The position numbers and the translations under genes were made by a program. From Dictyophora rubrovolvata (Eukaryota > Basidiomycota > Agaricomycetes > Phallales > Phallaceae): 64,000 bases of DNA. A model generated the notes under the pieces. That model was not told where the DNA came from, made no database searches, and saw only the letters and a list, made by a program, of their open reading frames with translations. Of the stretch, positions 44,030 through 55,268 are shown piece by piece (positions within the stretch are counted from its first letter, which is position 1; every line of letters begins with the position of its first letter). Where the stretch lies: assembly GCA_029959195.1 (NCBI GenBank), contig CP114120.1, forward strand, positions 1,984,001 through 2,048,000, written 5' to 3'.

Positions 44030-45097
44030 CGTTTGTCACAGTAGAAAATGGGGAAATGCTGCAAATATGTCGGACTGGAAAGTAGAGTTTTGGGAAGAAG
44101 AGTGTGTTCTGTGAGGATCCTCGTGAAAGATGTTGATTTCTTTTGCACTCCTCTTTAAGGCTATCACAACTGTCACGATGCTCCATTGATGGTCTTTCCA
44201 AAAGAGATAACAAAGTTCACAAAATGTTCTGTGCTCAGGTGTGGGTCGAAAGTGTACGGTAGCGGTTTAGTCAGGTTCAGGACACATGCTCGCCGCCGCC
44301 GTCACGCTCATCCCGTCGCCGGCTTGAGCTGGATCGTGTCCAATCGAATTGCCTTCCGCGGATCATTCACGGCGTTGCGAGTGCATATTTCCGGGTCAAT
44401 ACTGGACAAACCTCTCTCTTTTCTGCCTTGATTTCGATGTTTACAACTTAACCTACCACATGCAAAAACGTTCGTCATTCCGACCATCAAACCTTCTGCT
44501 GGACATTTTGGTTGCGCTACACGCAAGCAAATTGTGGCGGATCTATGTCCGAGAATCCACTTTCATGTCGTTTTTTCATCCAGGGGTGAATTCGCAGTTA
44601 CGACGACGCGTTCGAAGGGGGTTAACTGATCTCAACTGTGTAAATTTACACTGTCTTTTTGGCAATTTGTTGACGTAACAAAGCTATGTATTGTATTACT
44701 GCACGTGGACTCGCAGCCTTGGGGCGGAGATGCCCTGCTTCCAAAGAGCCAGGATCCATCTATCTGACATCATTTACACTCGGCTAGTCGATATCCTCTA
44801 CGTATCCGCAGAATTAATGCCAATTATCAGAGGGCCAATGCTCGCTTTACTTCACGTTTGATAATGAGTATAAATTACAGCTCAACTTATGCATTGCAAC
44901 CCCTTCTCCAACACCGGAGGAGTCCTTAACCTCGACTTGAAGCTGTCTTTCTTGCAACGAGATCCCTTGTCTTCACCCAACGCGCAAGCAAAGCTGTGTC
45001 CATTTTCGATTCAGTAGCTCCTTCGTTCGTTCTATTCTTTCGTCCTCGACACTTTCTACCGAGGTTTACCACCATTACCATCACTCGATTTTAGAGA
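44030..45097. promoter_or_regulatory. Divergent region between enoyl-CoA hydratase and TmpL-like gene
   Basis: About 1.07 kb lies between two divergent starts. Small frames on both strands (for example 44349-44678) have no recognisable domain. A TATA-like stretch (gagtataaattacag) lies near 44866. A pyrimidine-rich leader precedes the ATG at 45098. Confidence 0.4.
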
Positions 45098-48000
45098 ATG
45101 GCTGTCGATATTCTTCCTTCCAAGGGAGACATACTGCGCAGTTCTCTCTTTAGACTTGGATCCACCTCGGGAATCAACAATGACGCCAATAGTGGGTTCA
45201 TTTGTTTACTTCCAAAACTTACTCCAAATCTGAACTGGCATGTTACCACTGTTCTAGTTAATACGCCCCCCGCCATACCTTCCTTCTCCCACGGCCCAAA
45301 TCAACCATTGCCGTATTCGTGCATACATCACGCTTTTGCACACCATGCGGAGCGAGCGCCTCAGGCCATTGCAGCTATAACGCAAGGTGGTGAAGGTGAA
45401 CGCATCAACTACGGCCAATTATATGTCTCAAGTAGCAGAGTGGCTCGCAAGCTTTACAGAGCCGGTGTAAAGCAGGGTGATCGTGTTATCATTCTTAGTA
45501 GGTCGCTCCGCTCCCGATTTGTTGAATCAGTTAACAGAAACTACTTAGCCCAGCGTTCTATCCCCCTTTTAGTTGGCATGTTTGCAATTCTCAAGGCCGG
45601 GGCCGCCTATGTCCCACTAGACGGCGGCATTGTTACCGATTCCTGTCTAGCACATGTGGCATTAGACTCCGGCGCTACCGTAGTAATGGTCGGGAAAGAA
45701 TGGCACCAAAGAGTAGACAAACTGAACGAAGATTTGTCTGCAAATGGGAGCCCGACCGTTACAAAACTCATTCTTGAGGAAGTTGTGAAAGAAGCAGAGA
45801 ATAATTTGGATGACTCTGCTGTCCAGGAAGAACTCAACGACGAATTCAAAACTACCGGCAAAGGTAGTGATGGCTGCTATGTTATTTATACTTCTGGGTA
45901 AATCAATCCGAAGTTCAACATAAACCTACATTTAACTTCGAGCTTTCTAGGACTACCGGAAAACCCAAAGGTGTCGATGTTATGCATTACAACGTTGTCA
46001 ATCGTACGTTGTATCATGCCACCAATTCAAATATCATCGCTGACTTTAAACCAGTCGTTTGTCTGGAACCTGGAAATGTCGGAATGAAGCCGGGTTTGAG
46101 AGTCGCACAGCTACTCAATATCGCCTTCGACATGGCCGCATGGGTATAGTCTAATTCGGAATACTCAACATCACTCACATACTAACCTCTTGTGAAGGAA
46201 ATTTTGGGTTGTTTCTCTAATGGTTGCACACTTATCCTTCGAGGCAAAACATCCAAAGAATGGAAGACGGCTCTCAAAAACGTTGATGTTGTCATTTCCA
46301 CTCCCACAATATTAGGATCTCACCAGCCCGATGACTATCCAAACATCAAATTTGTAGCAACTGCTGGAGAAGTCTGCCCTCAAAGCCTTGCTGATAGGTG
46401 GTCTAAATATGCGCTGTTCCACAACTCTTGTGGACCCACTGAGGCAAGTTATCCCTGATTGGGGATGACCGGCTCTTTGATCGATCCAATCCTATTCTAA
46501 TATTCCATATCTCTAGATCACTATTGTGAACACCGTTGAAGCACATGTCTATGGGGAACCCCCGTCTATTGGCAGGCCGACGCCTAATAATAGTGTCTAT
46601 ATCTTGGATCCGGATACCATGCACCCAGTGAAAGCAGGTGAACAAGGTATTATGTGGGCCGGTGGAAATGGTATCACAAGAGGGTATGTACTAATGTTTC
46701 TCATTCAATTCATTTATTGTTCAACTTCGCCTACAAGTTACATCGGCCTTCCTGAGCTCACTCAAAAGAAATATAAACCCGATCCTTGGAGACCAGGAGG
46801 GTAAGTCGCCTGGCCTCTTTCAAAGGTTCTTCATACATTGAATTTTTGTACCATAGGGTGATGTTTAACACTGGAGACATCGGAAGATGGACACCCAATG
46901 GTATGATAGAGCACCTTGGAAGAGTAGACGACCAAGTCAAAGTGAAAGGGTTCCGTGTTGAGTTGGACGGTGTCGCTGCAGCCATGGAGGTAAATCTTCC
47001 CTCACTTGCAAATAGTAACTTTTTTCAATAAGAATATATTTAGACATGCTTCCAAGTTAAAGTTGCTGTTGCTTTATTGGTCGGAACGGAACTTTGGGGT
47101 TTCATAAGCCCCGCCGGTGTCGATATAGAGGCGGTGAAAGCCGCGGCTTCCAAAGTTCAACCTTATTATGCAGTTCCCTCTAAGTATTTGACGATGGAAA
47201 CATTCCCTCATACCAGGTATTTTACAATTTTCATATCAATGAAACCGTGCCAACCGAGTCCTTTTCAGCAATGGAAAGATAGATAAACGCTCTTTACGAG
47301 CGATGGTCGAGAATCAATCCAAGGACAATATTTCCCGCCCCCCCGCTACCGATAACGTCGTTGTTGTCGAGCCGACTCCACTCAAACTCGCAGATTATGT
47401 CTTCACCCCGTATCAACTACCTGCAAATGTCTATAGTAAAATCTCGGACTGGATGTCGACTGATGCTGAACACCAAGCTCCTCTTTGGACCACCCTTATT
47501 CATGAACCAACGATACCTTCGAAAACATACCAGCCTACCTTCGTTCCTTACAGCCCTCACCGACACTCTCCCGTCGGAAGTGAGCCTTCCGACGTGGACT
47601 CTTATTCCTCCGGATCTAGTACCCGACTTTCAAAAACACCATCCTTCGAAAGCAATGAAACCAAAATTGTGGAAAGTGTGGTGTCCCAAAGTGTTGAAAA
47701 GGTGGAGGCTACACCTCCTCTCCCCTGGGAAGGTTATCTCGATGACGAATTGCCACTTCAAACGCATGGAAACATCCTTAGTCGACTCCGTCATTCCATT
47801 TTCACTCTTTACAGACGACTTTTCGGAATTGCCTTCATCACGAACATGATTATTTTTGTCATCACCGTTATCCGGCGCGATACTTCGGCTTTGCATTTAG
47901 GACAAATCGTCATCGCCAATTTCTTTGTTGCTATACTTATGCGTCAAGACTACGTGGTCAATGCGTTTTTCAATGTTTTTTGCGCTGGTTAGTGATTCGT

Positions 48001-49356
48001 TTTCCTCGACTACGCCAACTCTTTAATAGCGTGCAGTTCCCCCAAGCTGGCCGCTCGCTATCCGTCGTGTTTGTGCCCGAGTATATCACATTGGTGGACG
48101 TAAGTATCATCACTTATATATGTATATGTATGTATGCTGATTTTGTCAGTTCACTCCGGAGCTGCCATTTCTGCCATTGTCTGGTTAATCTTATTTAGCG
48201 TTGAAGCTACCATTGAACTTACTCGGAAGAAGGTTCGGCTTCTTCTACATACAGCTCATCCTTAACACCGGTAATAACATCTGCTTCAGATTTCACCTGC
48301 GACTCTTGTTGTTACATATCTTATTCTACTGCTATTACTTCTTATTGTTTTATTCGCATACCCCCGATTCCGAACAATTGCTCACAATCGCTTTGAACGC
48401 TCGCACCGTATGCGTCCCTACCTCTTCTGAACGTCATTTTCTTATACTATTTCAGGCTTCATGGGATGGACCGCTACAGCCTTAGTATGGGCACAGGTTA
48501 TCCTCCTAATAAATGATTATAAGCTACCAACCGAATCTCTCGGTCATGCTTTAAAGACCTCCACTCCTTTCTGGCTTGTTGTTATCATGACAGGTTCGAT
48601 CATCCTTCCCTGGCTTCGTCTTCGTCGTGTTCCAGTCCGTGCAAAGGTTCTCTCCTCTCACGCAGTACGACTTTACTTTGACTACGGTGAGCTTTCTTAA
48701 ACTCTCATGAAATGAATTCGACTAGACTAAGTGCGATTTCATCAGTGACACCAATTCCAGGCAGTTACACCCGTATCTCGCGAAGTCCTCTTGTTGAATG
48801 GCATTCTTTTGCTACGGTTCCTGAACCTGGAAAGACAGGGTATTCTCTTGTCGTTTCTAAAGCTGGTGATTGGACCACTCAACAAATCGAGGATCCCCCA
48901 ACACATCTATGGGTCAGAGGAATACCAGCCTTTGGGGTTCTTCGTATCGTCCCTCTTTTCAACCGACTTGTCTTCGTAGCAACTGGGAGCGGCATTGGTC
49001 CCTGTGCACCTTGCATTCTCGAACAGCGTGTGCCTATTAGATTACTTTGGACATCGCCTGATGTCCGAAAAACGTTCGGAGATGAGCTAGTCGATTCTAT
49101 CTTAGAAAGGTCTCCTGGTGCGGTGGTTTATGACACTCGAAAGCATGGCAAACCGGATATGGTTAAACTCACGATGAAGCTTGTGCGGGAATTCAATGCC
49201 GAAGCTGTTTGTGTTATTTCCAACCAAAAGTTGACCGAACAAATCGTGTATGGTATGATGAGCAGGTACGTTTGGTGTCGGTTTCTTATCCTGACAATTG
49301 TGGTAATGATATCATGCAGAGGTATACCCGCTTTCGGAGCAATCTGGGACTCTTAA
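45098..49356 (+). CDS. TmpL-like protein: adenylation domain, membrane helices and C-terminal nucleotide-binding region
   Basis: This large multi-exon gene begins MAVDILPSKGDILRSSLFRL. The adenylation domain shows AILKAGAAYVPLDGG, YVIYTSGTTGKPKGV (spliced after TSG), FHNSCGPTE, FNTGDIGRW, GRVDDQVKVKGFRVELDG and the final NGKIDKRSLR. No carrier-protein site follows. A Ser/Pro linker leads to several hydrophobic helices from about 47800 (FGIAFITNMIIFVITVIRR, QIVIANFFVAIL) to about 48640. The C-terminal part has a GSGIGPCAP nucleotide-binding turn and ends GIPAFGAIWDS. Alternaria and Aspergillus TmpL has this order (AMP-binding, transmembrane, FAD/NAD-binding) and acts in redox balance, so the role here is inferred. 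One short intron (about 45498-45548) stays open in frame, so a naive reading inserts extra residues. Confidence 0.72.
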
Positions 49357-49559
49357 TCTTTGAAATGCACTCTCCAATTGAACGTAGTAAATGATGACAT
49401 GTAAAATACAAACATAGAAATGAAATAATTATACAATGAGATATTTGGTCGGCGACAACGAAGGATGCAAGCAAATAACATAGGGGTAAATCGGGAAAAT
49501 TTTCATATGAACAATAATGAGAGCCTTAAGCTGTCATAAAACGAAAATTGGAAACAGAA

Positions 49560-50666
49560 TTACGCCTGGGAAGATTCTTCCATGGGACTAAATCTTCGGC
49601 CTAACAGACGCATTAGTATTATCAAACGGGCTCTAGCACAAGGGGCTACAGCAACGCTTACGATGGGGTAAGAACTGCTATTTATCGAAAGAGTAACCCC
49701 CAGCTTCTGGCAAGTATGTAACAACCTTTCAAAATCGGGAACCTCCTCAGCTGTAGCTTTATCACATGTGACTGATTCAAGGTTAGGAAGAGTCTGGACG
49801 GCATCAATGATGACGGAAAGAGTAGAGGAACGACTATGAGGAGGATTTCGGAATGAAAAGTGTCGGATGGATGGAGGAAGGTCGTCCAAAGGAATAAACG
49901 TCGGGACATTCCATATAACAAGCTCTTCAAGATTTATACAGCTGCGGAGGTTTTGTAGTGTTTGAAACGTGACATAAACGAAACGAAATGAACGAATGGT
50001 AGAACCGTGTTCTTTCATGACGATCTTCATTGTGGCAGGGTCACACATATCCCACATCTCGAATATTTGCAATGAGCGTGTTGAGGACAGAAGCCAGAGC
50101 AGAACATTAGGGTGCAGGGCTCGTCTTAGGACGAGCTCATAGAGCTGGAATGCCGGCGGCTTAGCCGGTGGAGTAGCGTGCCATTCAGTGAACATGCAAA
50201 GGTGTGCCAGCCTGGGTAATAATTGAAGAAGCTGGTAAAGAAACGTAGACTGGACACCCATGGTCAACACGGACAGTGCTTTGATTGGCGGAATCTTTGA
50301 CAAGATCGACATTGTCCGTCTGTCAAATGACGGCAGTTTGGCAGCACCCATGCGTAAGTGATAAAGGCGTCTGCAGCTGACGACGACATGTGCAAAGTCT
50401 GCAGGATCTCCGACTGCATCGATAGAGATATTCAAGATACGGACATTCTCGGCCAAATCGGTCCTCGAAGTCGCCTGCAGAAATGAGGAAGCGTGCTCGC
50501 GTGACAGTAGCGACGGAGCTTTGAAAAGCAACTGTTGAGCGCAGGTCTTCCACGTATGACAAACACTACAACACAGGTGAAGAGAATGATAGTCAACTGC
50601 ACCATTGGGATTGTAGTAGAGTTTCTCGATAATGGCAGCTATGAGCTCTAGGGGTAGTTTGTCCAT
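49560..50666 (-). CDS. F-box domain protein
   Basis: A single-exon gene of 368 residues. The N-terminus (MDKLPLELIAAIIEKLYYNP, then LHLCCSVCHTWKTCAQQLLF) is a typical F-box of basidiomycetes, with the LPLEL start and the later C-x-x-W. The rest shows irregular leucine-rich stretches (LSVLTMGVQSTFLYQLLQLL, LEELVIWNVPTFIPLDDLPP) that resemble degenerate LRRs. By family it should link a target to an SCF ubiquitin ligase through Skp1; the target is unknown. It converges with the TmpL-like gene, with 0.2 kb between stops, and diverges from the HAM1-like gene. Confidence 0.8.
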   Translation of the reverse strand: MDKLPLELIAAIIEKLYYNPNGAVDYHSLHLCCSVCHTWKTCAQQLLFKAPSLLSREHASSFLQATSRTDLAENVRILNISIDAVGDPADFAHVVVSCRRLYHLRMGAAKLPSFDRRTMSILSKIPPIKALSVLTMGVQSTFLYQLLQLLPRLAHLCMFTEWHATPPAKPPAFQLYELVLRRALHPNVLLWLLSSTRSLQIFEMWDMCDPATMKIVMKEHGSTIRSFRFVYVTFQTLQNLRSCINLEELVIWNVPTFIPLDDLPPSIRHFSFRNPPHSRSSTLSVIIDAVQTLPNLESVTCDKATAEEVPDFERLLHTCQKLGVTLSINSSSYPIVSVAVAPCARARLIILMRLLGRRFSPMEESSQA

Positions 50667-50889
50667 GCTTAGTCATATGAGTCATCTGTAGCCGCTCCGC
50701 ATTCTAAGCTTGTCTCTGCTTGTCGTCATACGCACCGAAACACAGCGTCAACGAACTATTCTCCCGAAAGTATGTAGCAATGACTCAATCACAATGTGGA
50801 TGCACATCATAACCTACGACTTGAATCCGGCGTATATATATTGTCAGGCCCCGGCTATGGCTCTTCACTTCGTCAATTGACTATACCTT

Positions 50890-53519
50890 ATGTCTACACA
50901 AATGGAATCTTTCGCTAGTATTCTCGGTGCTCTTTCCGCTGGAAAGATGCCCTCTCAATCCCAAATAAACTCTTGGATCGACTATGTCGCTCGCCAAATC
51001 GATGTGCTTTCAAACGTTTCACAAGATCCCTCGCTGGGCCGTCTGAGTGACCATGGCCAAAGACTGACGGGCGATTTGAAGCAAGTCTTACTTGCATACA
51101 AGGAGCTTGGGAATAACAAAAATGGTAATTTTAAAGCAGTCTTCGTATTATGTGACATTGACTGTTGTGGTGTAGGTGATGATGTCCTGCAGACTGCCCT
51201 GTATGACCTGTCTCGTGGCAAGCTGCGTACGAACTCAAGCCTTCGTTAGTTATTATTACTGCGTTTCTAGTGAGTATCGCTTCCTGACAATTTTTCTATA
51301 GAAAAATCGCAAAAGGAAGCCCTGTCTGACGCTGGAAGAGCTTCAGATGCTTTCCGAGAAGTCGTAACGGTCTTTATACAGCACCTTACCTCAACTGGGG
51401 GTGGTTTGGGCGATTTTGCTTCCTTCGTCCGCACCTTCATGGCAGACACCGCCGAAGTTGTTGAGAAACATGCCGGTACTGTCAAATCTGATCTCCGTCA
51501 AACTGAAACGGAAGTGCAAGAGGGCAAGCGTGATCCTTTGGGACGCTCGGTGCCTGAGAAAGGTCAGCCTGAAGACACTCGTCAACGCTTTGAGAGAGGA
51601 ATGGATACCGCAAAGGCTGCTGGTTCCAATATTATCGGTGGTGGCCAGGCCGTGAAGCAAAGTGGTGATCAGCTTGCCGCTAAGACATCTCACGACCTTG
51701 ATAAACTCATCGAGAATGTAGGTTTCTCCCAATGTAAGAAAACGGCAATTTATACTTAACGGTATTATCAGCTCCTTATACACGCCGAGAACAATGAGAA
51801 CTATAGACGAGCTGTTCTGACTCTATTTGATTTGGCTTCCAAATGGATCAACAAGTCCGTCGAATCTATGGACAAAAATTCCGTTGACGATATTATTGAC
51901 GATCCTACTGGACGCGTTGGCAATTCCCTTCGATGCTTCAATACTTTATTGGAACGTTTAGCTGATAAGTCTACCCACGACCTCCTCAATGCCTTGAGCA
52001 TCACTGCCCGTGACGTCAGGGGAGATCCCGAACTCAAGAAATTCTTTGATGGCCTTCACAATTTCATGCGTCGCTCTCTTGCCGAACCTACCTATGTCCG
52101 TTCAGATGAACACGTACGACATCGTCAAGAACTTTCTGAGAGATGGAGACAATTACAGACCGGTGAACAACACAGGAAATGGCACGATGACATCGACAAA
52201 TTGTGTAACGAGTATCGGGATTTCTTTGCTAGGATCGAGAATGATCCTGACGTCAAGAGACTTCATGAAGCATCCCTGGTCTTTGGTGGAGATATCGCTG
52301 AAGCAGCTCTTACGCTTAGAGAAGCAGCCCTTGGTAACGCCAATTGGCTATGGCAAGATGTAACGGACGTATACATTCCTCAAGCCTTAGATCTGCTGAA
52401 GGAGGTTCCCGTCCCAAGGTATAATTTTTCGATATGTCATGTGTGATGCCGTTTCGTTTTCCTCACTTTGCCATGTAGAATTGAATATAAAGACTCGGAC
52501 GTCGAGTTTGTTGTCGAAGACCTTATATTAGACACCCTCAAAGTGCTTCCAGGCAGAGCACGGATGCATAACGCAACTGACTTGGACGTCTCCAAGTCCT
52601 CTCTCAATCAAAGCGCAAACACCAGCGTCAAGTCTTACACCAACATATATTTCAAGGGCGTTCAATTGAAGGCTCGTGACGTATCGTTCTGGTGAGACAC
52701 TATTAATCTATTGGACATTGTGCAGTGCATTATACTTAATGGTTCCGTTCTAGGTACAACGACAGCACCCTGCAACCCGTATCCGAAATATCAGGCTTGT
52801 TGGGTGTTACCATACCAAACGAAGGGCTTGATGTTGAGATAGCTCTAACGTTGCTCCCTCAACCGGGCAAGAAAGACGCTCATAAGGAAAGCCACCATGC
52901 CTTTTTCAAAGTCGAACACGTTCGAGTTCAACTCAACAAACCCGAGTTTACGATCCGCAAATCCAATCACTCGATTCTTTTCACCATGTTCAAGCCTATC
53001 ATCCAGAGTCGCATCGAAAAAGCCATCGAGGCGACTATGCAACGACAAATCGCTTTGTCTGTCGAATGCATGGATAATGTTTTGTTCGAAGTTTATAGCC
53101 GTGCTGGTGTGTTTGCCGATACTGGTATGCCATGGTCTGCATCATACCTCAGTGCGATTTGGAGCGAGATCGGCCACTTGAAGCAACAGCCAGGCTTATT
53201 CACTGGTTTGCGCACCACCAGTGTTGGGATCATCAAAGACGACCCGCGCCAAGATGCTTCAGTCGCGATTGGAGCACAGCCACAAATTATATCTGGAGAT
53301 AAACATGGACCCATTGCTCCGGGATCGAATTCTCAAGCCAAACGTGACCAAGCAGTCCGTCTTGCAGAAGAAGGTATAGACCGTGCTGGAGTGGCGAGTG
53401 ATCGAGTTGAAAGCGGTGTGGCTTTGTTTACCCAAGAAGTTCAGATCAAGAAGGATCGGGAAGTGCATCGTGAAGGATGGAAATCGAATGCCTTTGATGT
53501 TCATATTATGTCGCACTAA
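50890..53519 (+). CDS. HAM1-like domain protein
   Basis: This is a multi-exon gene of roughly 770 residues. The N-terminal half is helical and charged: SQINSWIDYVARQIDVLSNV, RLTGDLKQVLLAYKELG, ALSDAGRASDAFREVVTVFI and SITARDVRGDPELKKFFDGL. A beta-rich part follows, with DVEFVVEDLILDTLKVLPGR, YTNIYFKGVQLKARDVSFWY and HHAFFKVEHVRVQLNKPEFT. After this come TMFKPIIQSRIEKAIEATMQ and a basic tail ending FDVHIMSH. The order (helical HAM1-N type region, then a lipid-transfer-like beta domain, then the R-I-E-K-x-I helix) fits fungal HAM1-like proteins. Some of these are linked to hyphal fusion, but the biochemical role is unknown. Introns are near 51125-51175, 51250-51300, 51720-51771, 52420-52480 and 52692-52754. 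Confidence 0.7.
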
Positions 53520-55268
53520 TGAAGCGTTGTTGTGTCTTTTTATTCAAATTTATCTCAACCCTTTCTTACTGTACTATGCTTTTTGATGTTCTCCTGTAAC
53601 TTTGCACGCATTGTAATTATAATGGGATGAAAGCGAAGACTATAAATTAAGCATTTGTCCAATGATAATGATGATATTGTACCTATTTCGTCTCGTTGGA
53701 TGAAAATTTGCCTCCCAATCGGCCGTCGGTGTGGGGGAGGTGAAACTTCTTCGTTGCCTCCCATGGCCGGACTAGTAGAAAGGTCTCAAAAAGTCTCAAA
53801 AGTTCACGCATGAAAGTTCTTGCTTCTTACACACCAAAGCAAGGGTCCGATGTGCGGCTGTTCCATGCCTGTCATGATCGGCTTAATTCGCAATCATTGG
53901 CAAGACGTCAAGTCAAAAGTTTCCATATCTACCGTACTATGTATATCCTTCGCGGCTATTCATTATTTTTTAAGCTTGACAGATCGCGGCTGAGTTCTCT
54001 TTTGCCTTTTACGAGAAACCAGGAGATGAATGACATCCATTGACAGCGTAGGATCAATGCGAATCACGAAGTTCACGCACATACGGTGACTAGTCCAGGG
54101 TAACAGTCAGGCTTGCACTCGTGTTGTTAAGTAAATCTCGGTGTGTTGCGGTGGAACCGAATAATTCGTTTAGACAGGGCTATGCGAACGAAAATGGATT
54201 TGTCCATAAAAGGTGACGCGGTGACGTATCTATAATTACATATGTAGTCACTTTCCAGTCTTTATTTCTTGATGAACACGAAGATGAGAATCGCGTATGC
54301 GCCCCAGGATGGCTTGTTTTGATTGCCTTCCGCAATTGTATTCAACCGCGTAAATGGTGACAGACAGTTGATGTAAAATGTCCGAATAACGACTTTTTTC
54401 TTCCTTTTTTAAAATTCCGAACACGAATTCTTTTACATCAGTGCATTCGATGGTAAGTACTTGCTCCAGCTCATGACCCCTTTGACCATGCGCTGCTCGG
54501 AGTGCACCAGCGGGGTAAATAAGTATGCCATATGATCCCCACACCTTTGGATAAAGTTTTCACTAATAATATCTCCGTCATTGAAGTCTCCATGGACACA
54601 CGGTGGAGCGACAGAGATAAATCGATATGAGAAAATAGCACTGTGCTGCATACATCATTGCTCTTGTGTGTGTGCCTTTTTAAATGCTTTTGGCCTGATT
54701 TGAACTAATTGCCTTGTGATTGGCATGATTGGCGGTGATATCGAAAATAAGATACCAAAACTTTCCGAGTCGCAGATTCGTCGAAGTCGCAAGATCGAAC
54801 GAAATATTTTGGGACTACATATGCTCAAAGGAAGTCGGCGATGTCGACAAAAATCCTCAATGGTTCATTTGGGTTATGTCCTTTTGAGCAATCAAAAAAA
54901 AGATCTCTGGGCCTTGAATCACTTAGATACAAGACTCTGAAAAGGTCATTGCAGGTCATCGCTTGTGTTTTTTTTTCTAAAAATACACCTACAATTTATG
55001 ATAAGCGAACTTCGATCATATCAACTTTGCTTCATCCATCTCCCACGGCCCCTCCTTATGACTTTACCAAAAAAAGGAAGGACATACATAGAAGGAAAAA
55101 AAGCCATGATTGCTCGTCCCCCTTGTCTTCGACCACAAAGTCTTCGCGCAGCAGCATAGGGAGAACACCTCTGAATTGCTGTAATATCTAAGGCCATAGT
55201 GCCAATAAACCTCACATTCGTTTAGTGTTTTCTTTCCGGTCGCGTCTTTTTTTCTCTGCTTTTGAAAA
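53520..55268. other. Intergenic region, one weak open frame
   Basis: This is 1.75 kb between the HAM1-like and SH3 genes. Several short frames overlap in different frames (for example 54841-55191 +). Apart from the minus-strand frame listed separately, none looks coding. Confidence 0.45.
54248..54544 (-). CDS. Hypothetical protein fragment, doubtful
   Basis: An open frame of 98 residues with protein-like composition (ECTDVKEFVFGILKKEEKSR and ILHQLSVTIYAVEYNCGRQS). It could be the last exon of a small gene, since an adjacent frame (54433-54651) supplies VAPPCVHGDFNDGDIISENF upstream, but no donor-acceptor pair was settled. No family is recognised. Confidence 0.3.
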   Translation of the reverse strand: MWGSYGILIYPAGALRAAHGQRGHELEQVLTIECTDVKEFVFGILKKEEKSRYSDILHQLSVTIYAVEYNCGRQSKQAILGRIRDSHLRVHQEIKTGK

